Positions 21,881 to 34,102 are shown, numbered from the stretch's first letter. The stretch: DNA of 64,000 nucleotides from Fasciola hepatica (GCA_948099385.1 CANUEZ040000156.1:2108001-2172000); one strand, 5' to 3'. Numbers and translations are program-made. The notes: a model not told the origin generated them from the letters alone.

Positions 21881-22150
21881 TACACTTTTCTTTTTAAGCT
21901 GTCAAACCTTTCTAGACTTCCGCTCCGTCCACCGGCTCTCGTCGGTCTGCTTTGAGGGAGTTGAGGCAACTACCGAGTGGCAAGCTCCCGGAACTGACCC
22001 ACTTGCTCTAATGACTATCCCTTCAGGTGTGACTACTACTTCCACAAAAGACTTCCAACTACCTGATTGCTGTGGTGCTGCCTGGAGGCCTTTGGTCCTG
22101 CCCTTGGGCCAGCTGCTTGAAGGTCGGATCGGCAGCCTACACGCAAGGAG

Positions 22151-23110
22151 TGCATACCCACTCAGCCCATGGGTTCTGTAAATAAAGGATAAAGGAGTCC
22201 CTTGCCGTTCCAGAACACTTTTGGTGAGCCAGCCTCTTGCATTCTTTGCGCCCTATACTGTCTGTCACAGGTTTTTTGCACTTGGATGCAAGAAGCGGCT
22301 CGGAATCGCATTCCAAAAAACACGAATTGCAGGGGAAAAGAGCTCAAAAGTTCCCAAAAATAGCAAAAAATGGTTGAAACTTCCAAGTAGGGCCCTGCGA
22401 CATAAAAGCACGGAAAAGCACCAAGAGGGAGAAGATCACTTCAAAACACACCGAATACTACTCCGCAATACTACGAAGAGAACAAAAAAGTTTCTTTGAA
22501 CAAAACGCACCTACATTGCAATTCTGATACCCGCAGTAACGGAAAATGGACTGGGTTGTTTCAAAAAACTATTCAAAAACTCTGTTCAAGGGCAAGAGAA
22601 CTATGAATTCAAACGGCGCGGCATTCGGCACAGTTTAGTCAACCGCTGAATGCCTTGAATGGTTGCAGTGGTTGGAACCGCGATTGTCGTGGTACTCTCG
22701 TGCGGCTTCCAAGATCCATTCACCCCTAACCCAACCACCAAGCAGGTGTACCACGGTATTGATACGAGAACGATTATGCAGCAACGGAGCACGCACAGAC
22801 GATCAAACACTCAATAGTGATGACGAGAACGCGGCGGCTTACGGAAGCGTGTATCTAGCACGAGGCCAGGACCAGGTTATGAAGGCTCCTTCATCGAATA
22901 AAATACAAGTTAGGGCACAAGTATACAGTTCGTTCACCAAACTGTCATTCATCATAAAACGGATCCATTCATTGTTCTTGAGTCTCCATCAGCTCCATTA
23001 TGGAGTGGAAAACAAGAGGGAGCAAGTTTATAGATGAGCATTGAAATCATCCGTCACGGCTTCGATCTCGTTACACAAGCAAAATTGTCCTCCCAGGTAA
23101 TAGTCATACA
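22151..23110. other. Unassigned sequence
   Basis: A 92-codon lysine-rich frame (22221-22499, plus) and a 124-codon frame (22663-23037, plus) are present without any motif I recognise. The A-rich part at 22310-22500 accounts for the lysines. Confidence 0.35.
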
Positions 23111-23114
23111 AAGA

Positions 23115-23825
23115 TTATCAGTTGAGTTCAGCTGAGTTCAGTTTGCACAGGACAGATAATGGTCACGGCCAATCGGGCCTCCAGAATTCTTCCGACTGTA
23201 TGCACACCAGGTAAGCACCCACCACAGCACAGTTTATTTTTTCGAGTCTCTGCTAAAAATGAAGGAAAGGGATGAAAACTTATCGCCCATGAACGGCGAG
23301 ATTCAATATGCATTGTGAACGCTCACGGAGCCATCTTGTAACAAATGAAAAGGCTCAATAATCAAACGCTTCACAACCTTTGTTTGGCAAGATGCTCAAA
23401 AATTTACTGTCAGAAATGGTCCCATTCCATTTGCCATCTATCGCACCCTTAAAAGCCTGGGCAGTCCCCCGTTCTATTAAATCTTCGGACAGTCTATTCC
23501 AGTAGTTGGTCACCCTATTGTTAAAGAAGTGAGGTCGGCTATCAGCCTAGATCGAACTTTCGCCAGCTTCTTCCAGTGAACTCACTTTCTGGAGTTTGTT
23601 GCCACACGGAGTAGACCCTCCGGCCTAATCCAACAAGGCCTTCGATTATCTTAGACGCCTCTATGAGATCCCTCCGTAGTCTACTCCTTTTCTTAGAGAG
23701 GAGTCTGAGGTCCTTGAATCTCTGCTCATACGTCTTGTCCCTCTGACCCTTTACCATGCGCTTTGCAAGACGCTGTAGGTTCTCCAGGCAGGTGGCATTC
23801 ATTTTGCGGAAGAGTGACCATATAT
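23115..23825 (-). mobile_element. LINE fragment L5: RT C-terminus and 3' UTR
   Basis: On the minus strand an 86-codon segment (23802-23542: LQRLAKRMVKGQRDKTYEQRF, LRRDLIEASKIIEGLVG) is the post-RT C-terminal domain. 23540-23400 continues it in broken form (FFNNRVTNYWNRLSEDLI, AFKGAID). Then comes the 3' UTR with the conserved box (about 23280-23140) and a tail of TGAACTCAGC-type repeats ending near 23115. This is a strongly 5'-truncated copy of the L1 family. Confidence 0.85.
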
Positions 23826-23999
23826 AAACTCAGTTTCGTAAAAGAGGTCCAAATATAAATGTGTACACTGACATGAAAACCCTAGGTTGTCTGCAGGAAA
23901 ACGCCGATCTCAACCTGAAGGGCTCACGGCGTGACCTTTGCTTACTACAGCTGTCTTCAGTCCGAGGTGATAGCAACAGTAGCCGTAGGATAGGTAGCC

Positions 24000-24740
24000 A
24001 GTGCAAATGGAGTGCAATCAACGAGCTCCTACTAGAGGCGCAGACTCCGAGGAACTCCTCAAATTATAAGTATAAACAAGACACCGGGAGACAGATCGAG
24101 ACCACCGCATCCCAGCAAACGATCGACATCGATAGAGACGTCATTGGTGATAACGTGGTTGAACTGAGGCTGTGCAGGTCAAGTGGTAACAAGGCTGCGG
24201 AACCAGATGGTGCTCATCCCATTATTCTAAAAGACCTAGCCACTTCACTGGATGAACCGCTAACACAGCTGTTTAATATAACTCTAGGGACCGGGGAGTT
24301 ACCGGCCGCCTGGAGATTGGCGCAAGCTTTTACCATTCACAAAGGAGGCAAACGGGAGGTGGTTTCCAGCTACCGTCCCGCAAGCTTACTATCAATCGCA
24401 CTCCAATTGCTAGGGGAACGGGTTAGAGACCGACTAGCTGAACACCTACGGAATCACCAGCTTATTGCCAACCAACAACACGGGTCTGTTAAGGGAAGGT
24501 CCTGTCTCACTAACCTGTTATTATTCTTCGATAAGGTAGCTCGCAGATCAGACCAAGGGGAACGAGTGGAGGTATGCTACTTGGACTTCCATAAAGGGCT
24601 TTGACTCGGTAAAATGCCGTTTCTTGCTGGGCAAACTGAAAGCATTAGGAGTGACCCCACAGATTGTGAGGTGGATCGAGGGTTACTTAAGTAACAGTGC
24701 GTTACTTGAAGACTTTCGTACAGGTATGGGCACCGAGCCT
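24000..24740 (+). pseudogene. LINE L6 RT, fingers and motif A
   Basis: The frame to 24604 holds NKAAEPDGAHPIILKDLA (fingers), AFTIHKGGKREVVSSYRPASLLS, QHGSVKGRSCLTNLLLFFDKVA and motif A CYLDFHKG. There, one extra G shifts the frame and creates a TGA (24602-24604). Reading continues one base over as GFDSVKCRFLLGKLKALG and ...WIEGYLSNSALLEDFRTG. Motifs B to D, including FADD, are missing. The frame from 24624 runs on without interruption into the C-terminal domain. Confidence 0.82.
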
Positions 24741-25148
24741 AGTGAAAGAAAAAAAGTATTGAAAAACTTTCCAAGGAGTTTCAGTCGAATGATCAGCGGG
24801 ATATCGTGGGATTTGTACCGAGAAAGACTGGAAGCCCTGAATCTGTTTTCCCTTGATCGTCGTAGGCTAAGGGGAGACCTGATGAAGTGCTATAAGTTGA
24901 TTAGGGGAATCACTTTGGCTGACAGACCATTGCTGACTCGTTGTCCCAACCTTGCACTCGGGGGACACGAACATAAATTGGACAAACCAAGAGCAAAAAG
25001 AGCATTGGGGCATGTTTCTTTTCTCACCGTATCATGAACAAGTTGAACAAGTTGCCTCCGCACGTAGTGACAGCAACCCCGGTCGTTGCTTTCAAGCACA
25101 GACTAGATGCGTGCTGAGCAGAGGTATTCCCAGACTATGACCAACTAT
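24741..25148 (+). pseudogene. LINE L6 C-terminal domain after the deletion
   Basis: In the same frame as the preceding segment the sequence continues SFSRMISGISWDLYRERLEALNLFSLDRRRLRGDLMKCYKLIRG, the domain that normally lies about 250 residues after motif A. It changes frame near 25030 and ends NKLNKLPPHVVTATPVVAFKHRLDAC. The join is in frame, so the shortened protein could once have been made, but it could not reverse transcribe. Confidence 0.78.
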
Positions 25149-25599
25149 CCCAAATGGTTGTTTTATTCCTACATTTTCATCTTTTTCCCCTCCCCTTTCC
25201 ACTCACCCTATACTGCGATTCGTTACTGGTATTTCCTTGCTGTACCTATCTCTATCACAGCCTCCATATCACCCTCCTCCTCATTATCCCATACCTACAT
25301 CTTTACGTTTTCGAGGACTCGGTGTATGTCTCACATGGGGACAGCAGTGAGTTGTGGTGCTGAACCTACATTATTGTGAGGTTGCTGTTTCCGAGGTCGA
25401 GCTTGCTTCTTTCCTTTCCCCTCAGCTACTACAAATACGGAATTATATTGGATACCTGGAAGTTGCAGCACGGCAGGAACTCCTTGAACTCGTAGTCCGA
25501 GAAACTGGACGTTTATTGGCCCAAGCCGCAAGTTCGCTGACCTGACCTGATCTGACCCTAGAGATTGTTTAAAGATGGGGTTTTCTGAACTGCAGCGCG

Positions 25600-27120
25600 C
25601 TTTTGTTCATTTCAGTTTCGTGCATAGAACAAGTACTGTGGCGCGCCAGAAATTGTTCAGATTCTTGCATTGAGCTGTTGGTTGTAAATGTACCGTCAGT
25701 TTCACAATTCGTTTAACCTGCACCGAACTATCTTCAATCTTTTTGTCAGAAAGCACAGGGAAACATCCCGTGTAAGCCTCGTCACATTGACTCTGCAGGC
25801 TCACACCCAGGAAGCATTTCTCCACAATACCTCCGAATGTATGTCGAGGCGCCACTAGAACCAAGCGTCTTCCCTCCCTTCCAACACTGATGCCATGTTG
25901 CAGCCGCCCTCCATAACCTCTGCCCACCGTTCTCTTGCCAAATGCAGGTTTGAGATACGCGACCTCTTTGGACGGAAGCCATGCTGGGCGGAGCACAGAT
26001 ACGTGCATGGCTCAAGGTGCTCCCGGATTCGCACCAACACTAGCCGTTCCATCACCTCTTCCAAAATGCAGGTTAGGCGCACCGGGTGATAGTTGGTGGG
26101 TACCTTCCGTGAACCCACTTTGTACAGTAGATAAATAATCGCGGTCTTCCGTTCGATAGGCGAAGTTCCCGTGCGTAGCGATAGATTGAAAAGATCGGCC
26201 AAAGATGATGCGAGTTTGTTGGTCAGCGCACACAAGACTGCCGGATGAATACCAGTTGGTCCGGACGACTGATGAACTTTTGACTTCTGCAGTCCCTTGG
26301 TGACTTCATTTGGATAGAATGGTTGCAACATGAGGGTAATATCTGTATGTGGCTGTGACGGCGATGGGGTTGACTCCGCCGCATACACAGATAAGTAGAG
26401 ACGTACAAGGGCCTCTGATTTCTGAACGTCTGTCTCAGCAAGTGTTTCTTGTTCGACTAAGGGTGTTATAATCGTGTTAACGCGAGTTCTGCGTCTCCAA
26501 CATGCATAATGTCGTTTGGGTGTAGTAACGGGGTCTGTAGCAAGCATGGTTTAAAAACAATTTTTCTTTTTCCTTTTCGTGGATGAACGCATATTTCAGC
26601 TGGCTTTGTAACGCTCTTACCCGTCTCCCTTATCCCGATAACGTTGCTGTGCACGGTTCCTACTGCGAGAGGCACTTCGTAGCTCACAGTCAAACCACGG
26701 AGTACCCTATCTATGCCTTCGAGAACGAACGGGAGGCTCAAACGTACGTATCAGTTCAATGATCTCTTCCTGTATTATGGACCAGGAGGATTCTACACTA
26801 ACCGGATCTGCGGCAGTCCAGACCGCTGGTGATGGTGCTGCTTGCATTTCATCAAAGTTTATACGCCATATGTTGCGTCCCGTATATGGTTCACCAGAAT
26901 GAGATACACCACGCCCGCAGTGGATTGAAAGAACGGAATGCTCGCTGGAACCGATTGGCTGATTGTATCTAATTTGTTCAACATCAGATTGTCTCGGAGA
27001 TACCACAAGATCCAAGACGAATGACTGAGGACCCCGGAACCGCGTCGACTCGTATGTGCTGGTATAGAGTCAAGTCCTCGAGGATCGTGTGGAAGGCACG
27101 TGTGAATGAATCTGAGAACG
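25600..27120 (-). mobile_element. LINE copy L7, another CR1-like family
   Basis: On the minus strand 27060-26700 holds the end of the endonuclease and the linker (HTRRGSG-type segment, then MDLVVSPRQSDVEQI and SSEHSVLSI). 26547-25855 holds RT fingers. The wording differs from the other LINEs here, so it is a third family. The palm with FADD is not visible; 25855-25600 is too decayed to place. Confidence 0.7.
25855..26547 (-). pseudogene. LINE L7 RT, N-terminal part
   Basis: An uninterrupted frame of 230 codons. EALVRLYLSVYA is the pre-RT segment, SSGPTGIHPAVLCALTN the fingers motif (family norm GPDGI), TAIIYLLYKVGSRKVPTNYHPVRLTCILEEVMERLV the next conserved block (norm NYRPVSLT) and SAQHGFRPKRSRISNL the palm entry. 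The frame then drifts into unrelated sequence and no motif A to D follows. It is a 3'-damaged copy, so the loss of the catalytic half is clear even though this part is still open. Confidence 0.78.
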
Positions 27121-30022
27121 GACGCTCCTCGGAAGATCAGGCTCAATGTTTATTTTGAGCAGATTTGGGAAACGAACAGTCCTAAAATGGAACTCGAAAG
27201 CAGCTGGACTTACCTCGTAATCAGCTGGAGCTGGTCAGCCAAGCGAAGGGAGGAAACGTTGGGGCAGCGCAAATCCGAGTGGGCCTAGTGGGTAGCCTAT
27301 GTATTCTGGTGGGTGATACTGGAGGTTACCAACGTCCACACGACTTCTCTTTTCCTCTGGCCCTCACTCTCCCTTTCTCTTTAAATGAATACCTAGTTAT
27401 CAGTATGTAAAACGGTCGAACGTTTGAGGAAAGCAAGTTTCGGAATAAGAGAAGCCAGCTTACAAGTGAAATGACCGCATAGGCGCACGTTCCAGGGAGT
27501 CATTCATCTGCTCATTTGGGCCAACTAATATGACCAATGCATCGGCACCGCGTTGAGACATGCACACGCAAGTAAGTGCGTGTGGATCAATCAACGGACT
27601 AGCATGCACATTACTCCCCGCGGATGTCCAGAATTTACAACGGGAATTGTTTGTCTAAAGGCTAGGGGGAAGAAAAAGTTCAGTACTTTGGCTTACGCGA
27701 ACGTTAACACTACAATATTCATCCAATATTTCCATAGGTCTGCGGCAACCGGTACCTTTGGACATTCAGAAAATGGATGCAGTACAAAGATAGTTAGTGA
27801 TAACCAAATGACGACGGGCTTTTTGACATGAACCGATGTGCGGATCAACTGGCTGCCAACCGACGGTTAGTATGATTACAGATTGGTGGCGATCGGCCCC
27901 TGGTCAGAGGTGTTTCAAGGAATAAGTTTCCAGTCAGCTTGTGCTACCGCAAAGGTACCAATATTTTGGGCTCACATCTGTACGCCGGATACGCGCAGAA
28001 ATACCTAGCCCAGAACTACTTGTTCTCTGGATGCAGGCAACATCACCAACGACCACAAGGACATTGAGCACCTCCGGCCTGTCAACTTTTAAGACAGATA
28101 TCGATCAAAACGTTCGTTGATATACGATGTTACGATTTAAACTGGCGGCCCCCATGCAACCATCGTGAAGGTGGCGGCAGACGCCTTATTAGACGCTCTT
28201 GTTCTGTAGTCGTAGGGCATGCCCTCAACCGTTCGGAAAGAAGGACCAGATAGGAGCCCGCGAAGTGGTGTGATCGACCAGCCAGTGGTCAGATTTTGCC
28301 TGAGCCGACCGGAACCGGATCAACCTGTAGGGTTGCAACTAGACCAACTTACCAGAAGCGCCATTCATCAATAAAATCCGGCCTATACTTTTTCGTGTAA
28401 GGATTTGGCTATGGTCATTAGCCACCCACTGTGTACCAATAAACCTAGATGGTTCGAAGTTAGAAATGTCTTCCTATCCGGGCTACTGAGACTGAAAAAT
28501 TACTGAATAAGCCGATGTTGAAGGCATTTGCAGACACACTTTCACGACTGTAGGAAAATTCGCCGGTTTTGAACACTACGCTGAGGGCAAAACATCTAAA
28601 ACCAGCACATATGTTCTCCTTCTCTCTCCCCCCTTGAAAAAATAATTGTCCGTAATCAGAGCACAGTGTGCCTCGAAAACCTTCATCGAGCCTAGGGGTA
28701 GAGTTGGTATTTACCAACCCTTATGAAATGAACCTGGATGCGCCTTACTTGCACTATGCCCCAGTTCGAATCAAGCGCGCAGTGCTGGGCCCCGCTTACG
28801 TTCGGTTCGGCATCATTTCATTTCAAACTGATTCGGACCCCTCCCCCCGGTGCTCAGATCATTTGGATCGTGTTAAACCTAGGGTTTCGTCGGGGGCAGT
28901 CAGCAAAAACCCCAGGCGCAACCACTGGGGTGTACAGGATCGAGGTTAGCTGCCATTTCGGAATCCGTACCTTTTACGGCATACCCCACAACATGCACTC
29001 ATTAGTCTGAAAGCTAAAGTCACCCCCTATTTTCAGAGCCCGCGGGTCCTCACAAGCTGGTAGAGAGTGCGTTGAATTATAATGCAAGATTTGAACGTAG
29101 ATGTGCAGTGACGGGTTACAGCGAGGCAGCACAATGGGATCATGAGAGTGGCTCGGCATCCGTAAACAATAAAAACTGCACTGAAGTATACGGTTGACAA
29201 AACATTTGGCCAAGGAGAGATAGGATCGGTTTCGAAGGAACCAACCATCATTAACACTCAGAACTTACGCGGAGAGCCACAAAGACAGCTGTATCCATGA
29301 TAGCCACCAAAAGATGGCGGATACACAAAAGCGCTTCCTGGTCACAAGATTTTTCTTGTTTTTACTGAGAACTCATGAACTTTGCTCTAATCGCGGCGGT
29401 TTGCATGAATTCTTTTTATGGTCAAGCCATAATACACAACTGAAAAATAAACTGCTGGAGTTTTGCAAACCCTGGGGGAGAAGCAAGCTCCGTGAACTGC
29501 TTGGCGAAGACTAATGATAACTTGAATACATGTTCACCCTTCCGCTGGCTGAACAGAATCGTATCAGGACTAAGTCCCAGGTCATTGCGCAGATCAATCC
29601 CACAATACCTAACTGTGGACTATGGGAAGTCTCACATAGCGAGTCGTCAACAGTCACAATGGTTGCGCCCTTTTCTGCAATTTCACAGATTATTGACCAC
29701 TTTTCTAAAGCTGTCAAAAAAATGATAAAACATACTCATGATTCTGAGCACAGACAAGCTTTGGCCAATGTATAACTTTCAACTAATAACCGACAACACT
29801 GAGTACTCCATCCCTAGCCTCAGCACTAATGACTTGGTTAGTCCGCCAGATTCGACAGCTTATGAAAGCCATCCGTTTTCACCCCACCAACTACCACTTC
29901 TGACCTATCAGAACCTAATGTAGTTCTCCACCATTTCGAAAGAAAGCCCTCTGTAACTGTGACGATTTTAACCCGATTTCACTAAGGGGCACTCGGAAGT
30001 AGCGGGTTGAACCCTACAAACG
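27121..30022. other. Unassigned sequence
   Basis: About 2.9 kb without a recognisable gene or repeat. The longest frames are 93 codons (28668-28949, plus) and 92 codons (27553-27831, plus). I see no domain, and no repeat partner elsewhere in the window. If the region holds host exons they are too short for me to identify. Confidence 0.35.
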
Positions 30023-30094
30023 AGTCCGATAGCCTAACGGTCAGCATGCAAGACCCAAAATGTCTTTTTTGCCTTTCGATTCCCACCTCGAAAT
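30023..30094 (+). other. tRNA-like sequence (possible tRNA pseudogene or SINE head)
   Basis: TAGCCTAACGG at 30030-30040 fits the RNA polymerase III A box, and TTTCGATTCC at 30074-30083 resembles a B box at suitable spacing. AAGAC/GTCTT (30050-30054 and 30062-30066) can form a 5-bp stem around a 7-base loop, and AGTCCGA/TCGAAAT can pair at 5 of 7 positions as an acceptor stem. The T stem does not pair and position 33 is C, so it is not a working tRNA. Confidence 0.3.
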
Positions 30095-32344
30095 CAGAGG
30101 ATGAACATTGCAACCGGTGAAAACTCCTAACAAGCGTCATGAAGCAGCTTCTACAGTACCAAGGCTGGGTGAAGCATCGCTATCGAAAGCACAAGCATTT
30201 ATCACTAAGTGAAAAACTTCCACTCTTCATACCAAAGGAAAAACCGCGGTTGGTAAAGTCCCGATAGTTTTCCCTCATACCCGAAGACACTTCGTCAAAA
30301 TCCAGATTACGGGAATCCCCAAAGATGTATAAACTGCCAAACATGTTCATTAGTCACCGGGCGAGTTTGTGGTTTCCTGTCCGATCAACCCAGCCCCGAA
30401 TCACCACTTTTCGTTTTGTACAGTAACTAAGCATCTTAAACGTGAAGGTGTTGTCACTCGTCTTTCGGCCGACGTTCACGATACTTGTGAATCATGTCGG
30501 CGCATATTGCTTTCCACCCCCTTCAGATCAGACAGTTTAATTCGTCGAGGGTGGAGAGTGGTTTGATCCTATAACATTCCGTACTTTTTCACGAAGCATG
30601 AAAAAATCATTCCAGCAAGTGGTTTGAATTACCAGATACAATACTGCCACATTTCAACAAGGAATTTCATCCCGCTCTTTACGGATAGTTACCGAGTGCA
30701 TTCAAATCAGTCTTCAGGAGCCTAAAGCCCTGTGCAAACAGCTTAAGATAGTTTTGTCAATTCCTGGCCAAGACAGTTTGCTCTGCCGAACCATCCGATT
30801 ATGCAGTCACTATGCAATGTGAGCAAAAAATCTTCCTAAGAAAGGGAAATCCTTCTGTCTGTCCGTCTGTCGGTCAGTCAACAAGTCACGGCGGTCACGT
30901 CTTTCATGCAAAGGAGTGCATCTGTTGCAGGACACGAATATGGGTCAAGCTACTACGTGCGTACGGAATCAATTGACGCCCATATGAATAAGGTTGGACT
31001 CCACGGAGCCTCAACAATCGAAGGCATGAAAAAGCGAAAGTGCGGACGGCACTGCGGGACGATTGTGAGTAGCACCCAGTGGGCATTTGGTTTGTACCCC
31101 GACGTTAGCCATCTGTGGCTTCAAACTTGCTTTCGGTGAAAATGCCCCAACTGCGATTAACCCTCTGTCTCGATGGGGTCTGAACTCACACACGGTTCAT
31201 CTCCGCACAAGTTCAGCCGGATGGGCAACTGAGCAGCCCTAAAACAGTAGCTTTTCACGTTTTGTAAGTAAATCGAACTGCATTTCCATCCCGTTTACAC
31301 TTAGAGTGCAATCTATCCGCGGTGAACTAGCAGTTTTACTACTGCGGGCGAGATTTCCGTTCACCTCTTTAGGACCAAATGAATGTAGGACGCAGCAATT
31401 GGGTTAACTTTGTAATAAGTTCTGGAAGTAGACCGTTGCAGGGCCAAAACGCGCAAAGATTGCCGTGGTTCACCCTCCGGTGTCTTACTGGCGTAACTCA
31501 AAGATTGTGGTGTAGAGACCGAATCTGCCAAAGTGGAGGTAGCTAAGTAGTACTGGACATTTGAGATGGGATTCTATGTATTACGTAACAATGTTCATGG
31601 AAAGGGTTGCAGCCACCTGGAGGCTTTCTGAGGAAAGAAGTTGGCCTGTGTTAAGGGGACCCGAACCAATGGCTTGTGGGTTCTTAGATCACTGTGATGA
31701 CTTGACTAAGCACAAAATCTCCTCTAATAGCTTAAATGTGCTGCTCAAAGCGACCTAGCCAAGCTTATCGGTGAACAGTGCAAATACATTCGGACCACTT
31801 TCGCTTGTTTCATTACTCTTCATACCCTCGTCAGCTCTTTCTCTCCTCCTCTACCTGTACTTGCTACCTGCGCATCTACTAGTTACTTTCGACCCTGTTA
31901 TACAGAAAGAGTGGAAAGGAAAACGAGAATATGTAGGGGCAATATTGGTGATTACCAAAAAAAACTAAAAATAAAGTAATTTAAACGACAGATTTAAGCT
32001 GACCTATGAAAGACCACCGTCCGATGAGCTGCTTACGCTCAAGGTCGGAAAAACATGCGCAACATACCACGTAGCGTTGACGTAATGTACAAGGCTTTGA
32101 GAGGCCTCTCAGGAAGTGTACGATTCAAAATCACGCAGAAAGAGAGTTACCATTCATAGATAGAGCTCTGTGGATATGCCATGCTAAAGATAATGCCTAA
32201 ATGGAGTGAAGCAGCCTCGCCGGACTGTTACCATGGCTTTAGATGATGATTTGGGTGATGACACTCGGTATAGTGAGAGAAACCGAAAACAGTTGACTGG
32301 CTTAACTGGAAACTGAATTACTCACTTTGAACTGTCATACTACA
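30095..32344. other. Unassigned sequence
   Basis: No recognisable gene. A degenerate TCTG/TCCG repeat lies at 30855-30888 (ctgtctgtccgtctgtcggtc). Open frames stay at or below 77 codons. Confidence 0.35.
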
Positions 32345-32540
32345 TACTTTGTTCGTCACATCAGTTTACTTCAATTCACTTTGGTCCAGTTCTGTTTGCA
32401 CTGGACAACTAATGGCCACGGCCAATCGAGTGTCTGGAATTCCTCCGACAGTATGCACACCTGGTGGGCACCCACCACTGCGCAGTTTCAGTTCACTTTC
32501 AGATCAGATCAGGTCACAGTACTCACGGCTTTGGCCAGTG
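32345..32540 (-). repeat. Isolated LINE 3' UTR box
   Basis: The segment ggacaactaatggccacggccaatcgag...tggaattcctccgacagtatgcacacctg..gggcacccaccac matches the conserved 3' box of the L1 family. TTCAGATCAGATCAGGTCAC repeats lie on its right rather than its left, so the arrangement is rearranged compared with 1801-2080. No RT C-terminus adjoins it. Confidence 0.65.
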
Positions 32541-33383
32541 TACCTCCAGGTTCGTGCACTCGAGGGTTGCAACGTTCCCGAGGTGCTTGGGCTTCCGGGT
32601 GGTCCAAGTGTCATGATAGTTGAGTGGTGGACTGCAAGGAAGAGAATGAAAAGCTGGTTCAGATCAGATCACACAACGGGATACGAGGGCTTGTGCCAAA
32701 TTCGCATTCTGTATCTTGAGCTCGAGGTTTTACAGGTTCTCACGAGCCTCAAAAGAAAAACGAAACAGCACTCGTTGCAGTGGTCACGGCAGTGTCACAG
32801 GTTTCTAGGTGTCTGACCATCCACTTTCCATTCCCAAAAGCAAGCGAACCACGGTAGAATTACAAGCGGTCTCAGACCCCGCTGAACCGCGAGAAGTGGT
32901 AGCACGGCAAGCAACCTTCGTCATAAGCGAGATCCCAGAGCTCATATTCTTCGGTTCTCTCCCCAGACGACCGTGATGGTGCTTGCGTGGATGATATTGA
33001 AGGCTTTCTACCTTCTCACTGAGTTTACAAACACAACTGGGATGTGGTAGCTAATTTGAAAGACGACAAAAAATGAGAAAACAAAGAAAAAAAATATTAA
33101 AAATAATAAAGAATAAGATGATAACACTTGGAAAAGAGGGGCACAAGGAAGAAAAGTTCATCGATTTGGAAGATGGTCTGAAGCAGCAGCGACGATAGCT
33201 TCAGCGAGGATGAAAACTCAAAACCTACGGTGTCAGATATAGGACACTTCACCGTACTAGGACTCCTTCTGCAACGAGACACAAGCCCACCTCCGCAACA
33301 TATTCAGTTTGATTCCAAATCAAGTTGTGGACCAGTTGAGCACTTGATGATCGTGAGTTATGCTTTGCGTCCGGTTTTGTGAT
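32541..33383. other. Unassigned sequence left of BEL C
   Basis: No gene recognised; an A-rich stretch lies at 33060-33115. The last bases before the LTR give the left copy of the BEL C target duplication. Confidence 0.4.
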
Positions 33384-33388
33384 GACAG
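33384..33388. repeat. Target-site duplication of BEL C, left copy (gacag)
   Basis: gacag stands directly before the left LTR; gacgg follows the right LTR at 40305-40309. One mismatch out of five. Confidence 0.7.
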
Positions 33389-34102
33389 CGTAATGTCCCT
33401 GTTGACTGAAAAACTCCTCTTCTGCTCACATTCCTACACTCTATGACCAATTTTGGACTGCCCTTTCTAACCTAATTCATGCTGACACTGTTTTTTAGTC
33501 GACAATTATTCTACGCTTGGTGCACTTACTTTTTCTTTTTATGGTTGTGCTTTCTTACTGAGATTACTTTGAGGACAGTTGGTACGGTGGTGAGATGCAC
33601 TGGTTCAACACAGTTTTGTTCTATTACTCCTCGGTTTCACTTTCTCGCTCACGTCGACTGACCGTAGACGTTCAGCTCGTTTACGCTGATTTTCGGCTGC
33701 CACGCTCAGGAAATTGTTCTTTGGGCCTGATTAAGCGTGGAGAACTTGTTCCATTTGTTTGGACTTCAGGAAAGGTATTTATTATTTACTCTTTTTGGCC
33801 AACTGTTCCTTTTTTACAGAATTAGTCCTATTTGTGACTACCTTTTTGGCTGGATAGTGACTGAGGCTCACTGTCAAAGGTATGATCGTGTTTGTACTTA
33901 TATTTTTACTCGCTAATGGTGCCGTAGAATTTACAGAGCAATCGTGTTCTCCATTTGCGTTCTGCATCGATTTGGGCTACGCGTTGCTTTGAGGCTCCAA
34001 GGTGCTATCCAGAACGAGTGGAGCTTATTAGTCGGTGCATTGATAATTGAATCGTTGGTCAGGCTTCATCCGGACCAGGACTTGAGCGTTTTGGTCGTTA
34101 CA
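33389..34102 (+). repeat. BEL C 5' LTR
   Basis: 714 bp, direct repeat of 39591-40304. It starts CGTAATGTCC (the first T of the expected TG has become C) and ends CGTTACA. Short frames inside it are identical in both LTRs and simply reflect the repeat. Confidence 0.93.

Larger units (their letters stand above)
20545..22150 (-). mobile_element. CR1-type LINE copy L4: ORF1 and endonuclease part
   Basis: Read on the minus strand it contains a decayed ORF1 (about 22150-21240) and the apurinic endonuclease of ORF2 (21222-20560). It stops before the RT. LINEs normally lose their 5' part, so a fragment made of the 5' part is less usual; it implies later deletion or recombination removed the RT end. 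It abuts R1 copy d. Confidence 0.75.
24000..25560 (+). mobile_element. LINE copy L6 with the RT catalytic core deleted
   Basis: A plus-strand LINE of the CR1 group contains the pre-RT linker and fingers, motif A, a jump straight to the C-terminal domain, the C-terminal end near 25148 (AFKHRLDAC) and a 3' UTR ending in CTGACCTGACCTGATCTGACC repeats near 25550. It points away from L5, and their truncated 5' sides face each other around 23830-24000. Confidence 0.8.

Noticed and set aside
28900..28945. CCCCAG...CTGGGG inverted repeat as a possible terminator or small RNA
   Set aside because: A six-pair stem alone is common by chance, and the sequence is eukaryotic, where this would not mark a terminator.
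30855..30888. TCTG/TCCG repeat as a CRISPR-like or satellite array
   Set aside because: It is a short degenerate simple repeat without spacers.
33479..33825. Repeated 60- and 76-codon frames, also at 39681-40027
   Set aside because: Antisense or sense shadows of the two BEL C LTRs with no known motif.
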